DNA from: CAZJWR01 sp964549765
Lineage (GTDB): Bacteria; Zixibacteria; MSB-5A5; GN15; JAAZOE01
Direction: 5' to 3'
NCBI GenBank assembly: GCA_964549765.1
Contig: CAZJWR010000040.1
Span: 1-36,497, forward strand
DNA: 36,497 nt
Shown: positions 15,538 through 23,122 of the stretch, piece by piece
Numbering within the stretch: the first letter of the stretch is position 1
Layout of the letters: each line of letters opens with the position of its first letter
Translations under genes and position numbers: made by a program
The notes under the pieces: generated by a model
Databases searched by the model: none
What the model saw: the letters and a program-made list of their open reading frames with translations, nothing else
What the model was told of the DNA's origin: nothing

Positions 15538-16827
15538 ATGAAGATCGTCGGGATAAGTAAGGAATCGCCGCTGTACGGCAAAATATCGCCGGGGGCGGAG
15601 TTGGTGTCGGTTAACGGACATCAGGTGGCCGATCATCTCGATTTCCAATTCCATAACACCGAGGATATCGTGCGGCTGGAAATCGTCGATGGCGGGCAGA
15701 CGCGCCAGTTCATCATCGACGATCCCGCCTGCGGCGATCTGGGACTGACGTTCGAAGACGCCAAAATCCGCGTCTGCCATAACAAATGCATCTTCTGCTT
15801 CGTGCATCAGCAGCCCAAGGGTATGCGGCGCAGCCTGTATATCAAGGACGACGATTACCGGTACTCGTTCACGCACGGTAATTATGTGTCGCTGTCGGGG
15901 ATGAGCGAAGCCGATTTTGCGCGGATTATCGCCATGCGCCTGTCGCCGCTGTATATCTCGGTGCATACCACCGACGACGATCTGCGGCCGTTCATGTTCG
16001 GCAATCGGCGGCTGGAACCGATCCTGCCGCAACTCGAACGGCTTATCGACGGCGGCATCCGCCTGCACACCCAGGCGGTAATCGTGCCCGGTGTCAACGA
16101 CGGCATCCATCTGGAGAAGACAATCGAGGATCTGGCAAAACTGTCGCCGGGCGTCGATTCGCTGGCGGTCGTGCCGGTGGGGCTGACCAAATACCGCGAA
16201 CGGCTCCCGAAATTACGGACATTCACCCGCGACGAATCCGCGGCGACAATCGATCTCGTGGAATCATACCACGAGGAATTCCTCGACCGGCTGGGAACGA
16301 GGTTTGTGTGGCCGTCGGATGAGTTATTCCTGAAAGCGGGACGGCCCATCCCACCATTCGGCTATTATGAAGAGATGCCGCAGTTCGAAAACGGCGTCGG
16401 CATGGTGCGGCAGTTTCTTGTCGATTTCAATCGTCGCAAACGGTATCTTCCCGGTCGAGTCAAAAATCCATTGCGATTGGAGATTGTCACCGGCCGTCTG
16501 GCCGGGCCGATAATCGAACGGGAAATTATGCCGTATCTGCGAAAGATAAAAAACTTGAAGGCTAACCTGACAAAGGTGGACAATCGGTTCTGGGGAAAGA
16601 CGGTGACTGTCACCGGGCTTTTGACCGGCGGAGATATAGCCAAAGCAGTCAGGAAATCCGACGCCGATATCATTCTCCTGCCACCCAATTGCATCAACAC
16701 CGATGAGGTTTTCCTCGACGACATGTCGCTGGATGAATTCAAAATCGCCGTCGGCCGCCCGGTGATCGTCGGGACGTATCAGATCGCCGGCGCCGTTCGC
16801 GCCGCGATTGCGATAGGGGAGAGGTAG
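15538..16827 (+). CDS. DUF512 protein: PDZ-like domain plus radical-SAM-like Cys motif
   Basis: This 429-residue protein belongs to the DUF512 family. Residues ~1-60 are PDZ-like (SPLYGKISPGAELVSVNGHQV). Next comes a C-x3-C-x2-C motif, CHNKCIFCFVHQQPKGMRRS, which is the radical-SAM-type [4Fe-4S] ligand set of this family. It continues into YSFTHGNYVSLSG and the DUF512 C-terminal half (GRPIPPFGYYEEMPQFENGVGM; the final third reads like a Rossmann segment with VTGLLTGGDI and ILLPPNC). The biochemical reaction is not established. Start ATG 15538 matches the usual family N-terminus; a GTG at 15523 is in frame but would add MYFGG only. A run of G directly abuts the ATG with no proper spacer, so initiation may be leaderless. 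The stop is one base before the start of der. DUF512-der adjacency is common in other phyla and suggests a ribosome- or tRNA-linked role. Confidence 0.88.
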   Translation: MKIVGISKESPLYGKISPGAELVSVNGHQVADHLDFQFHNTEDIVRLEIVDGGQTRQFIIDDPACGDLGLTFEDAKIRVCHNKCIFCFVHQQPKGMRRSLYIKDDDYRYSFTHGNYVSLSGMSEADFARIIAMRLSPLYISVHTTDDDLRPFMFGNRRLEPILPQLERLIDGGIRLHTQAVIVPGVNDGIHLEKTIEDLAKLSPGVDSLAVVPVGLTKYRERLPKLRTFTRDESAATIDLVESYHEEFLDRLGTRFVWPSDELFLKAGRPIPPFGYYEEMPQFENGVGMVRQFLVDFNRRKRYLPGRVKNPLRLEIVTGRLAGPIIEREIMPYLRKIKNLKANLTKVDNRFWGKTVTVTGLLTGGDIAKAVRKSDADIILLPPNCINTDEVFLDDMSLDEFKIAVGRPVIVGTYQIAGAVRAAIAIGER

Positions 16828-16828
16828 T

Positions 16829-18160
16829 ATGCCGTTGCCGATCGTATCCATCGTGGGACGACCCAATGTCGGGAAATCATCGCTGTTCAATCGCATGATA
16901 AAAAAGAAGCTGGCTGTGGTCGACAGCGAGTCCGGCGTCACCCGCGACCGCAATTTTTCGATATGCGACTGGGCCGGGCGCGAATTTTACCTGGTCGATA
17001 CCGGTGGCATGGTCCCCGGCAGCCGGGACGCCATGGAGCGGTTGATTCTCGATCAGGCCCAGATCGCCACCGAACAGGCCGACGTTGTGCTCTATATTGT
17101 CGATTGTCAGACCGGCGTAACCGATATCGACGGGCGCATCGCGCGGGAATTGCTGCACACCAAAAAACCGGTGGTACTGGCCGTTAACAAATCCGACAAC
17201 GAGCGATACGATCTGGAGGCGAACAGCTTCTACAACCTCGGGATTGAAACGATCTTCCCGGTCTCGGCGGCCAACGGTCGGGGCATGGGCGAGCTGCTCG
17301 ATGAAATCATCGCCCTGCTTCCTGAAATGAAACCAGAAGAATCACCGCCGGATGAAATCCGCGTGGCGGTGGTTGGGCGGCCTAACGTCGGCAAATCGTC
17401 GTTCGTCAACTGTCTTCTCGGCGAGCAGCGCCAGATCGTATCGGAGGTCCCGGGGACGACGCGCGATTCGATTGACACCCCGATCCTGGTGGACGGCCGA
17501 CGCTATGTGCTGATCGATACCGCCGGATTGCGCCGCCGCAGCCGGATCAAGGAAAGCATCGAATACTATACCACGCTGCGCACGATTCGGGCGATTCAAC
17601 GCTGCGATGTGGCCGTGATTCTGCTTGACGCCACCGAGGGGCTGAACTTTCAGGAATTGAAAATCATCGAGGAGGTGGGCGAGGCCGGGCGGGGAATGGT
17701 CCTGGCGGTCAATAAGTGGGATATATTCGAAAAAGACGAACATTCCGCCGAAATATATGCCCGGCAGATCGCTGAGGCGGCGCCGACATACAGCTTTATT
17801 CCGTCAATTTTCATATCTTCCCTCACCGGGCAGCGGGTGCGCAAGACGTTGAAGCTGGTGGACAATGTCTATGCCGAATTCACCCGGCGTATCCCGACGT
17901 CGACGCTAAACGAATTTCTGGTCGAGGCCGTCCGCAAACAGCCGCCGCCGGCGACACAGGGCAAGTGGATCAAACTGCTCTATATGACCCAACCGGACAC
18001 GGCCCCGCCGACGTTCGTGATATTCAGCAATTTTCCCCGGCTGATCAAAGAACCGTATATTCGCTATCTGACCAACCGCATGCGCGAGCAGTTCGGCTTC
18101 GAGGGCGCACCGCTGGTCATCAAGCTAAAGGCGCGAAAGAAGAAAGAGGAATCGGAATAA
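16829..18160 (+). CDS. der: Ribosome-assembly GTPase Der (EngA)
   Basis: This 443-residue double GTPase acts in late maturation of the 50S ribosomal subunit. G-domain 1 has GRPNVGKSSLFNRM, DTGGM and NKSD. G-domain 2 (from about residue 175) has GRPNVGKSSFVNCL, DTAGLRRRSRI and NKWD. The C-terminal KH-like domain includes PPTFVIFSNFPRLIKEPYIRYL. Length and order are typical, and all nucleotide-binding motifs are intact. Start ATG 16829 follows the DUF512 stop by one base, with GAGAGG inside the end of that gene, so translation is coupled. Transcription should end at the strong hairpin at 18180-18206. Confidence 0.98.
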   Translation: MPLPIVSIVGRPNVGKSSLFNRMIKKKLAVVDSESGVTRDRNFSICDWAGREFYLVDTGGMVPGSRDAMERLILDQAQIATEQADVVLYIVDCQTGVTDIDGRIARELLHTKKPVVLAVNKSDNERYDLEANSFYNLGIETIFPVSAANGRGMGELLDEIIALLPEMKPEESPPDEIRVAVVGRPNVGKSSFVNCLLGEQRQIVSEVPGTTRDSIDTPILVDGRRYVLIDTAGLRRRSRIKESIEYYTTLRTIRAIQRCDVAVILLDATEGLNFQELKIIEEVGEAGRGMVLAVNKWDIFEKDEHSAEIYARQIAEAAPTYSFIPSIFISSLTGQRVRKTLKLVDNVYAEFTRRIPTSTLNEFLVEAVRKQPPPATQGKWIKLLYMTQPDTAPPTFVIFSNFPRLIKEPYIRYLTNRMREQFGFEGAPLVIKLKARKKKEESE

Positions 18161-18179
18161 ACCAATTTTCGGGCAATAG

Positions 18180-18206
18180 AAAAAGGCCGCCGGAGGCGGC
18201 CTTTTT
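18180..18206. terminator. Bidirectional intrinsic terminator shared by der and the PEP-CTERM gene
   Basis: AAAAAGGCCGCC (18180-18191), a GGA loop, then GGCGGCCTTTTT (18195-18206) form a perfect 12-bp hairpin. The 7-bp GC core is flanked by A5/T5, so both strands end in a U-tract. It lies 20 nt after the der stop and 57 nt beyond the stop of the convergent gene. Confidence 0.93.
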
Positions 18207-18262
18207 GACGTCTGGGATTTTGTACACTATGCTCTTAAGTGTTTCGCCTTTTTGTCAATTGT

Positions 18263-18928
18263 CTACTTACGCAGTTTCCTGATACCACCGACGACAGCCA
18301 GCGCCGAACCGACCAGCAGAAGCGTGGTGGGTTCCGGAATGGTCGGAGGAGGAATACGACCCTTCTCACCGTCGTGCGAAGGGGGCACAAATTTGAATTT
18401 CCCGTCAGATTCCCGATGGTACCCGTAGGCATCGAAATGCAGGAAATCGTACGAGGTGCTGATGTCGAATTTGAAGATCTTTCCGGGAGCGGTGTCGGCA
18501 TATTCGCCCGGTTGTGTGTTGTGCACCGTCTCGGGATACGTGTTCACCAGGCTGGAGATATAAAGCTCCGTGTATTTGGTCGGATAAATGCCGTGACCGG
18601 GATACGAACCCTGGTTGTCGCCCCATGAAGGCGGCGTACCGTTCATGAAAGTATTGAAATCGGCGCCGTCGATAGACAGGGCGCCCGTTACCGGATCCTG
18701 ACCGTCGGCCAGCGCCACGACCAGGGTAAGGTCGTAGATCGGCTTGGAGTCAGTATTGGCGGCAATAACCCAGAGTTCAAAATCGCTTGCACCGGTAACC
18801 CAGGTTTCTGTCGAGGCGTCCCATGTAGCGTCAGGGATGTAAATCTGCAGGGCCGGGATGGCCAAGGCTGCCTGAGACAGCATCGCTGTGAGAACAACCG
18901 TCGCAGTCAGAACAAGCAGTCTCTTCAT
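18263..18928 (-). CDS. PEP-CTERM protein of the choice-of-anchor N type
   Basis: The 221-residue exported protein starts with a signal peptide (MKRLLVLTATVVLTAMLSQA ending ALA) and ends in a PEP-CTERM sorting signal: IPEPTTLLLVGSALAVVG followed by GIRKLRK. The signal would be recognised and cleaved by an exosortase, which is not in this window. The body (IPALQIYIPDATWDASTETW, then GASDFELWVIAA) matches the choice-of-anchor N family, whose members occur with different C-terminal anchors. Start ATG 18928 has GAGGA 10 nt upstream; the frame is open to 19042, but that part includes the promoter. A -24/-12 type promoter lies at 18973-18988. Substrate or role unknown; such proteins usually sit in the extracellular matrix or envelope. 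Confidence 0.9.
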   Translation of the reverse strand: MKRLLVLTATVVLTAMLSQAALAIPALQIYIPDATWDASTETWVTGASDFELWVIAANTDSKPIYDLTLVVALADGQDPVTGALSIDGADFNTFMNGTPPSWGDNQGSYPGHGIYPTKYTELYISSLVNTYPETVHNTQPGEYADTAPGKIFKFDISTSYDFLHFDAYGYHRESDGKFKFVPPSHDGEKGRIPPPTIPEPTTLLLVGSALAVVGGIRKLRK

Positions 18929-18972
18929 TGAATAAATCCTCGCGTTTAGAGTACTGTCCATGCCGATAGAGT

Positions 18973-18988
18973 AGCAAACGGCATACCG
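18973..18988 (-). promoter_or_regulatory. Sigma-54-type (-24/-12) promoter of the PEP-CTERM gene
   Basis: On the minus strand the sequence reads CGGTATGCCGTTTGCT. The invariant GG (18987-18986) and GC (18975-18974) are separated by exactly 10 nt, and TTGC-T matches the -12 element fully. Consensus is TGGCACG-N4-TTGC(A/T); 13 positions are specified or N-tolerant and the mismatches are at the first base and the fourth and sixth bases. Transcription would start near 18963, leaving a leader of about 35 nt. Sigma-54 control of PEP-CTERM genes is known elsewhere. Confidence 0.62.
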
Positions 18989-19113
18989 TGGTGAGTCGTA
19001 AAAGGGAATTTCGTAAAGCGCGAGTAAGGTGTTATTGTGCAACAGATTGCGGTTTTCTTGGGGAAGTTGCTATTTGGTAGTCGGTTAGGCTTTTATAATT
19101 TTCCGGCGAATAT

Positions 19114-19130
19114 TGTCCAGCGTCTGGACA
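19114..19130. promoter_or_regulatory. 17-bp perfect dyad, candidate activator or operator site
   Basis: TGTCCAG-CGT-CTGGACA is a perfect 7+3+7 palindrome centred at 19122. It lies about 135 bp upstream of the -24 element of the PEP-CTERM promoter, a normal distance for an NtrC-type activator site. It also lies about 15 bp downstream of a TATAAT that could serve the divergent signalling cluster, so one site could act on both. Confidence 0.5.
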
Positions 19131-19138
19131 GTTGCCCG

Positions 19139-19173
19139 CTGCTTTGGGGGCCGGAATTCTCGGCCCAAAGCGG
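19139..19173. repeat. Imperfect hairpin in the leader of the signalling cluster
   Basis: CTGCTTTGGG and CCCAAAGCGG pair (one wobble), continue through a two-base bulge to CCG/CGG, and close with a GAATTCT loop. No T-tract follows, so it is not a normal terminator. It may be an mRNA structure in the 5' leader or part of the operator region. Confidence 0.4.
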
Positions 19174-19440
19174 TCAATTCTCTCATCGATTGAACTATTT
19201 CCTTGAATGGCAATATGATAACGGCGGGCAAGGATAACGGCCATCTATTTCACCACGATTTGTGGGATTGTCAGCGGTCTGTACATCCTTTCGATGCCGC
19301 GAAAATTTAGCCTCCCCGCGCCGCGAAATCCTGAGATCATTGACTTGCTTAATTGGAAAATGACCAGAAAAATCATAAATTTCTGCCGCCGAAGGCCGAC
19401 AATTATAAGGCAGAGAAGCTGTTATCGGAGTGCCAACGAA

Positions 19441-21171
19441 ATGTACACCGGCGAACTTCCGCCCATCGAGGACAGGCTATTTGACCTCGAAAAAAAGCTC
19501 GAAGCCAAACAACAGGAATCGCAAAATCTTGCCGATATCGCATCGGTCATCACCTCGATTCTTGATATCGAGGCGGTCCTAGCGGCGGCTATGGAGATCA
19601 GCATCCGTCAGGTGGCGGGTGAAGTCGGGGCTGTTGTGCTCGTCGCGGATGGCAGGCTGGACGTCAAAATCTCCTGGGGCGTCGAATCGGAATTGCTGGA
19701 TTCGCTCATGTTCGACAATGGCGAGACCATGATCGCCCATACCTTGCGGACAAAGGAAACGCTCTCCGACAACGCTTGCCGAGTCCGGGGGACGACTCGC
19801 GTCACTGTCCGGAATGCGCTGGTGTCGCCGATCATCACCAAGGGAAACGCCATGGGGGCGATTGTCATCCTTAATTGCGAGGACGAGTCCGGTTTCTCCG
19901 TGCAGGACGCCGCCAATCTGGAAATGATTTGCAAGTTCACTTCGGTCGCCATCGAAAACGCTACATTATTTCGAGAATCGCTGGAAAAACAAAAGATCGA
20001 ACAGGAACTGGATCTGGCGCGTCAGGTGCAGGCGACCTTCCTTCCGGAAGATACGGCGTTCGACGGCGTGAGGGTCGAGGCCATGTACATTCCCGCCCGG
20101 CAGGTAGGCGGCGATTATTATGACCTGATACCGCTTCCCGGCGGCCGGCTCTTTTTCCTGATTGGCGACGTTACCAACAAAGGCGTCCCGGCAGCTCTGG
20201 TGATGACGTCGGTCTATTCCATTATCCGCTCGTCGATCACGTCCGACCGGTCGGTCAAAATCACTGATTTGATGGTTCACCTCAATGATATCATGTGCAG
20301 CGATATCATCAAAAGCCACGGCATGTTCATCACATTGTTCATGGCCTGTCTCGATCCTGCCGGAGGATACCTGGAGTACTGCAACGGGGGACACCCGCCG
20401 CCGTTTTACCTGCGATCGGCCGGGGGAGAGGTGATTCCGTTGAAAGACGGCGGGCCGTTGGTCGGCCAGTTCCCGGGGACTGTCTACCGCTCGCGCCGGA
20501 TCGATGTCGGCAAGGGAGATCGTATCTTCTGTTACACCGACGGGGTGATCGAGGCCGCCGACCGTGAGGGCCAGCTTTACGGCATCCGCCGGCTGAAAGA
20601 TTTCGTCGTCGCCGGGGCGACCATGGACGCCCGGAATTTCACGCACGCCGTCAAATCCGAAATCGATCATTTCAGCCGGGGCGCCGACGGGGAATCCGTG
20701 GACGATTACACCACCATTGTCATCGATATCACCGACCCGTCCCCGCTCCCAGCCCGATACGAATTGACCTACGTCTCGCGACTGGACGAGTTGGAAAGGA
20801 TGTACGCCGACATCGACCGGATTTGTGCGCACCACGACATCCCGGACGAAACCGTCAACCCCATCCGGGTGGCGGTATCGGAGGCGATGACCAACGCCGT
20901 AATTCACGCTCACGCCGGCGATACCTCTAAAAAAATCGTCATAACGGTCGAAATATATACTGATAGACTGGAGGTGCGGGTCGCCGACGAAGGCGAGGGC
21001 CTGGCCGACCATACTGGCATCGATTTTGACCCGGTCGGCCTTCCCGACGATGAAAGCGGCCGGGGACTCGGCCTGATCAAATATTTGATGGACGAGGTCG
21101 ACGTAGACCTTCGGAAGGAAGGGGGCGCCGTGATACGAATGGTCAAAATGCTGGCGAGGGTAAGCACATAA
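19441..21171 (+). CDS. GAF-PP2C(SpoIIE)-HATPase partner-switch regulator
   Basis: This 576-residue protein combines a sensor and both enzymes of a partner-switch pathway. Residues ~25-175 form a GAF domain, linked by a helix (KIEQELDLARQVQATFLPE) typical of RsbU/RsbP-type phosphatases. The PP2C domain (~200-400) has metal-binding GGDYYD, IGDVTNKGVPAALVM, CNGGHPPP, FCYTDGVIEA and DDYTTIVI. The C-terminal GHKL ATPase (~420-575) has the N-box EAMTNAVIHAH, ADEGEGL and GRGLGLIKYLMDEV, as in RsbW/SpoIIAB kinases. It could dephosphorylate and phosphorylate the STAS protein encoded next. Start ATG 19441 has CGGAG 10 nt upstream; the frame opens earlier (19294) but that region lacks coding character. 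The stop overlaps a possible ATG of the next gene (TAATG). No anti-sigma target is encoded nearby. Confidence 0.93.
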   Translation: MYTGELPPIEDRLFDLEKKLEAKQQESQNLADIASVITSILDIEAVLAAAMEISIRQVAGEVGAVVLVADGRLDVKISWGVESELLDSLMFDNGETMIAHTLRTKETLSDNACRVRGTTRVTVRNALVSPIITKGNAMGAIVILNCEDESGFSVQDAANLEMICKFTSVAIENATLFRESLEKQKIEQELDLARQVQATFLPEDTAFDGVRVEAMYIPARQVGGDYYDLIPLPGGRLFFLIGDVTNKGVPAALVMTSVYSIIRSSITSDRSVKITDLMVHLNDIMCSDIIKSHGMFITLFMACLDPAGGYLEYCNGGHPPPFYLRSAGGEVIPLKDGGPLVGQFPGTVYRSRRIDVGKGDRIFCYTDGVIEAADREGQLYGIRRLKDFVVAGATMDARNFTHAVKSEIDHFSRGADGESVDDYTTIVIDITDPSPLPARYELTYVSRLDELERMYADIDRICAHHDIPDETVNPIRVAVSEAMTNAVIHAHAGDTSKKIVITVEIYTDRLEVRVADEGEGLADHTGIDFDPVGLPDDESGRGLGLIKYLMDEVDVDLRKEGGAVIRMVKMLARVST

Positions 21172-21182
21172 TGGAGGACGAC

Positions 21183-21536
21183 ATGGATATAAAATGTGTT
21201 GAGAGAGGCACGGTCACCCAATTGACATTAACGGGCAAGCTCGACCTGATGAATGCCGTTGAGGCCAAGGAGACGGTCAAGACGCTTCTGGGACGCGACC
21301 GGACGATGATCCATATCGACATGAAAGGCGTCGATTTCATCAACAGCTCAGGCCTGGGCGCGATGGTATCGATGTTGAAGGAAATCCGCATACGCCAAGG
21401 TCGGTTGACTCTGTCCAACCTGGCGCCGTACATCGTGGAGATTTTCGATATCACGCAGTTGTCGAATGTCTTCGAGATCTACGATACGGTCGAAGAGGCG
21501 ATGGTTAGCTACGGCGGCATAGCCGTCGGACCGTGA
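21183..21536 (+). CDS. STAS-domain anti-anti-sigma factor (RsbV/SpoIIAA type)
   Basis: This 117-residue single STAS domain contains the phospho-acceptor motif DFINSSGLGAMVSM, in which the first or second Ser is the usual kinase target. In partner switching the unphosphorylated form binds the anti-sigma kinase and frees its partner. Here the kinase-like and phosphatase domains are fused in the preceding gene. I chose ATG 21183, which has GGAGGA 4 nt before it; an ATG at 21171 overlaps the upstream stop but has no such site. Both starts give the same domain. It is translationally close-coupled to the upstream gene. Confidence 0.93.
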   Translation: MDIKCVERGTVTQLTLTGKLDLMNAVEAKETVKTLLGRDRTMIHIDMKGVDFINSSGLGAMVSMLKEIRIRQGRLTLSNLAPYIVEIFDITQLSNVFEIYDTVEEAMVSYGGIAVGP

Positions 21537-21645
21537 ATGGGAGCGGGACGAAGCATAGCATGTTCTCGGGCACGCACAACGATCATCGAAACTCCGCGGG
21601 CGGCGACGGTCACGGTGACAGCCGGCTGGCAATAAGGGAAATGAC

Positions 21646-22041
21646 ATGGAAAAATATCGCATATTGGTCGTCGACGATGAACTGTTGATCCGCGATCTGC
21701 TGTACGATTTTTTCAGCAGCCAGGGGTGGGACATCGTGGTCGCCGACGGCGGCAATAAGGCCGTCCAGTATCTGAAGAATCAACAATTCGACCTGGTCCT
21801 GACCGATATCAAGATGCCGGATATGGACGGGCTCGATCTAACGGGGAAAATCCGCAGTCTTTACCCGGATCTGCCGGTGATCATCATGACCGGATTCCCC
21901 TCGTTCGATTCGGCGGTTGCGGCGCTCCGCAACAAGGTCGAGGACTATGTCGTCAAGCCGTTCAATATTAACCAGCTATTTAAGGTCGCCAAGAAGGCGG
22001 TCGAGGAACGGCGTCAGGCGGCAGGCGTCGGCGAGGATTAA
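21646..22041 (+). CDS. Stand-alone response-regulator receiver domain
   Basis: This 131-residue CheY-like protein has a full set of phosphorylation residues: acidic pair D10-D11, phospho-acceptor D54 (VLTDIKMPDMDG), T82 and K104 (VVKPF). It has no output domain, only a short charged C-terminus, so it must act by binding another protein or by relaying phosphate. AAGGGA lies upstream of ATG 21646. A 109-nt gap with nothing recognisable separates it from the STAS gene. The likely phosphodonor is the histidine kinase at 23123-24382 (inference). Confidence 0.93.
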   Translation: MEKYRILVVDDELLIRDLLYDFFSSQGWDIVVADGGNKAVQYLKNQQFDLVLTDIKMPDMDGLDLTGKIRSLYPDLPVIIMTGFPSFDSAVAALRNKVEDYVVKPFNINQLFKVAKKAVEERRQAAGVGED

Positions 22042-22062
22042 TGACTAAGCGGAGAGTATGAC

Positions 22063-22620
22063 ATGAGAACCGACGACGGCATTCTCGTTATCGATTCCGA
22101 TGAAACCATCCGGGACCTGCTGGGCGAATTTTTCGGGGCCCAGGGCAACCGGGTCTATCCCGTCGAAAACACGACCGAGGCGCTGCGCATCATCGATACC
22201 TTTCCGACGCCGGTTGCCTTGATCGACATCGGTCTGGGAAGCGCCTGCCCGCCCGACCAGATCGATCGCCTGCGACAGGCCGATCCCGATCTGAAGATAA
22301 TTCTCCTGTCGGGGAACCCGACGGTGGAATCGGTCATCGACGCTTTGCGGATGAGAGTGTTCGATTTCGTCGTCAAGCCGTTCTGCCTGAAGGACCTGAA
22401 AGGTATCGTCAACCGCGCCCTGACCGAATCCCATGGGCGGACCACCGCCCGCATCATGCGCCGGCGGATCGATATGCTCGAAGAGATGCTGCACCGGCAC
22501 GGACTGACACCGCCCGAGGGCAGCGTATCCGGGACCGGCGCCATATCTGAGGGAGATCGATCGGTTGTGGCAGCCGAAACCGGACACGGTCGGCGCGGGA
22601 AAACGGAGGGGAGGTCTTGA
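22063..22620 (+). CDS. Divergent receiver-domain protein with C-terminal extension
   Basis: The first ~115 of 185 residues are a receiver fold. D55 is present (VALIDIGLG), as is K106 (VVKPF), but the acidic pair is altered (D11-S12-D13 in ILVIDSDE) and Ser replaces the usual Thr (LLSGN). The conserved K-M-P-x-x-D-G loop after D55 is replaced by GLGSACPPDQ. Phosphorylation may therefore be weak or its dynamics changed. The C-terminal ~70 residues contain an Arg-rich helix (ARIMRRRIDMLEEML) and a low-complexity tail. It could be a docking or DNA/RNA-binding segment; that is speculative. ATG 22063 has GGAGAG upstream. It ends in a four-base overlap with the next gene (TTGA). Confidence 0.88.
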   Translation: MRTDDGILVIDSDETIRDLLGEFFGAQGNRVYPVENTTEALRIIDTFPTPVALIDIGLGSACPPDQIDRLRQADPDLKIILLSGNPTVESVIDALRMRVFDFVVKPFCLKDLKGIVNRALTESHGRTTARIMRRRIDMLEEMLHRHGLTPPEGSVSGTGAISEGDRSVVAAETGHGRRGKTEGRS

Positions 22621-22994
22621 GCTGTCCCCGAATATTGATCGTCGACGATTCGCCGACGATGCGAAGAATTATTATCAATACGCTCCATACTATCGGTTAT
22701 ACAGACACTGCCGAGGCATCAAGCGGCCGCGAAGCTCTTCAGGCATTAAAAGAAAATTCGTTTGACCTGATAATCACAGATTGGATGATGCCCGGGTTGG
22801 ACGGCGTCACCCTGACCTGTATGTTGCGGCGGTCCGAGGAATTTTACCGAATGCCCATTTTGATGGTGACGGCCAAGTCGGTCGATGTGGATATTATGGC
22901 CGCGGTGAAGGCTGGAGTCAACGGGTATCTGGTCAAGCCGTTCACTATCGATACGCTGAAAGAGAAAGTCGACCAGATTCTCTCCGGGGTATGA
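22617..22994 (+). CDS. CheY-like stand-alone receiver domain (TTG start)
   Basis: This 125-residue receiver domain has all key residues: D10-D11, D55 (IITDWMMPGLDG), T85 and K107 (LVKPF). The W-M-M-P-x-x-D-G stretch is closest to chemotaxis-type CheY. It has no output domain. The start is TTG 22617, overlapping the upstream TGA (TTGA) and preceded by a strong GGAGGGGAGG. No ATG is available before the DD motif, so the TTG is needed. Overlapping starts imply coupled translation with the divergent receiver gene, so the two may be made in equal amounts. No flagellar or chemotaxis genes are in the window. Confidence 0.92.
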   Translation: MSCPRILIVDDSPTMRRIIINTLHTIGYTDTAEASSGREALQALKENSFDLIITDWMMPGLDGVTLTCMLRRSEEFYRMPILMVTAKSVDVDIMAAVKAGVNGYLVKPFTIDTLKEKVDQILSGV

Positions 22995-23122
22995 CTCTTC
23001 TCGCCAACCCTAGGGATTGCGTCGCACTCGACATCACAGTATTCATCGTCAGCAAATATCGGTATCCAGTCCCACTTTTTTTTGTTGATTGAATTTTATG
23101 AGCGGCGGATATTTAGCATGCT

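Larger units (their letters stand above)
18929..19440. other. Regulatory gap between the PEP-CTERM gene and the signalling cluster
   Basis: No gene was recognised. It holds the sigma-54-type promoter (18973-18988, minus strand), a perfect TATAAT (19094-19099, plus strand) with a poor -35, a 17-bp dyad (19114-19130) and a long hairpin (19139-19173). Frames reading into the next gene from 19294 lack a ribosome-binding site. Confidence 0.6.

Noticed and set aside
19966..21012. 348-codon open frame on the minus strand
   Set aside because: Shadow of the GAF-PP2C-HATPase gene, whose motifs are all intact. Its product has no recognisable motif.
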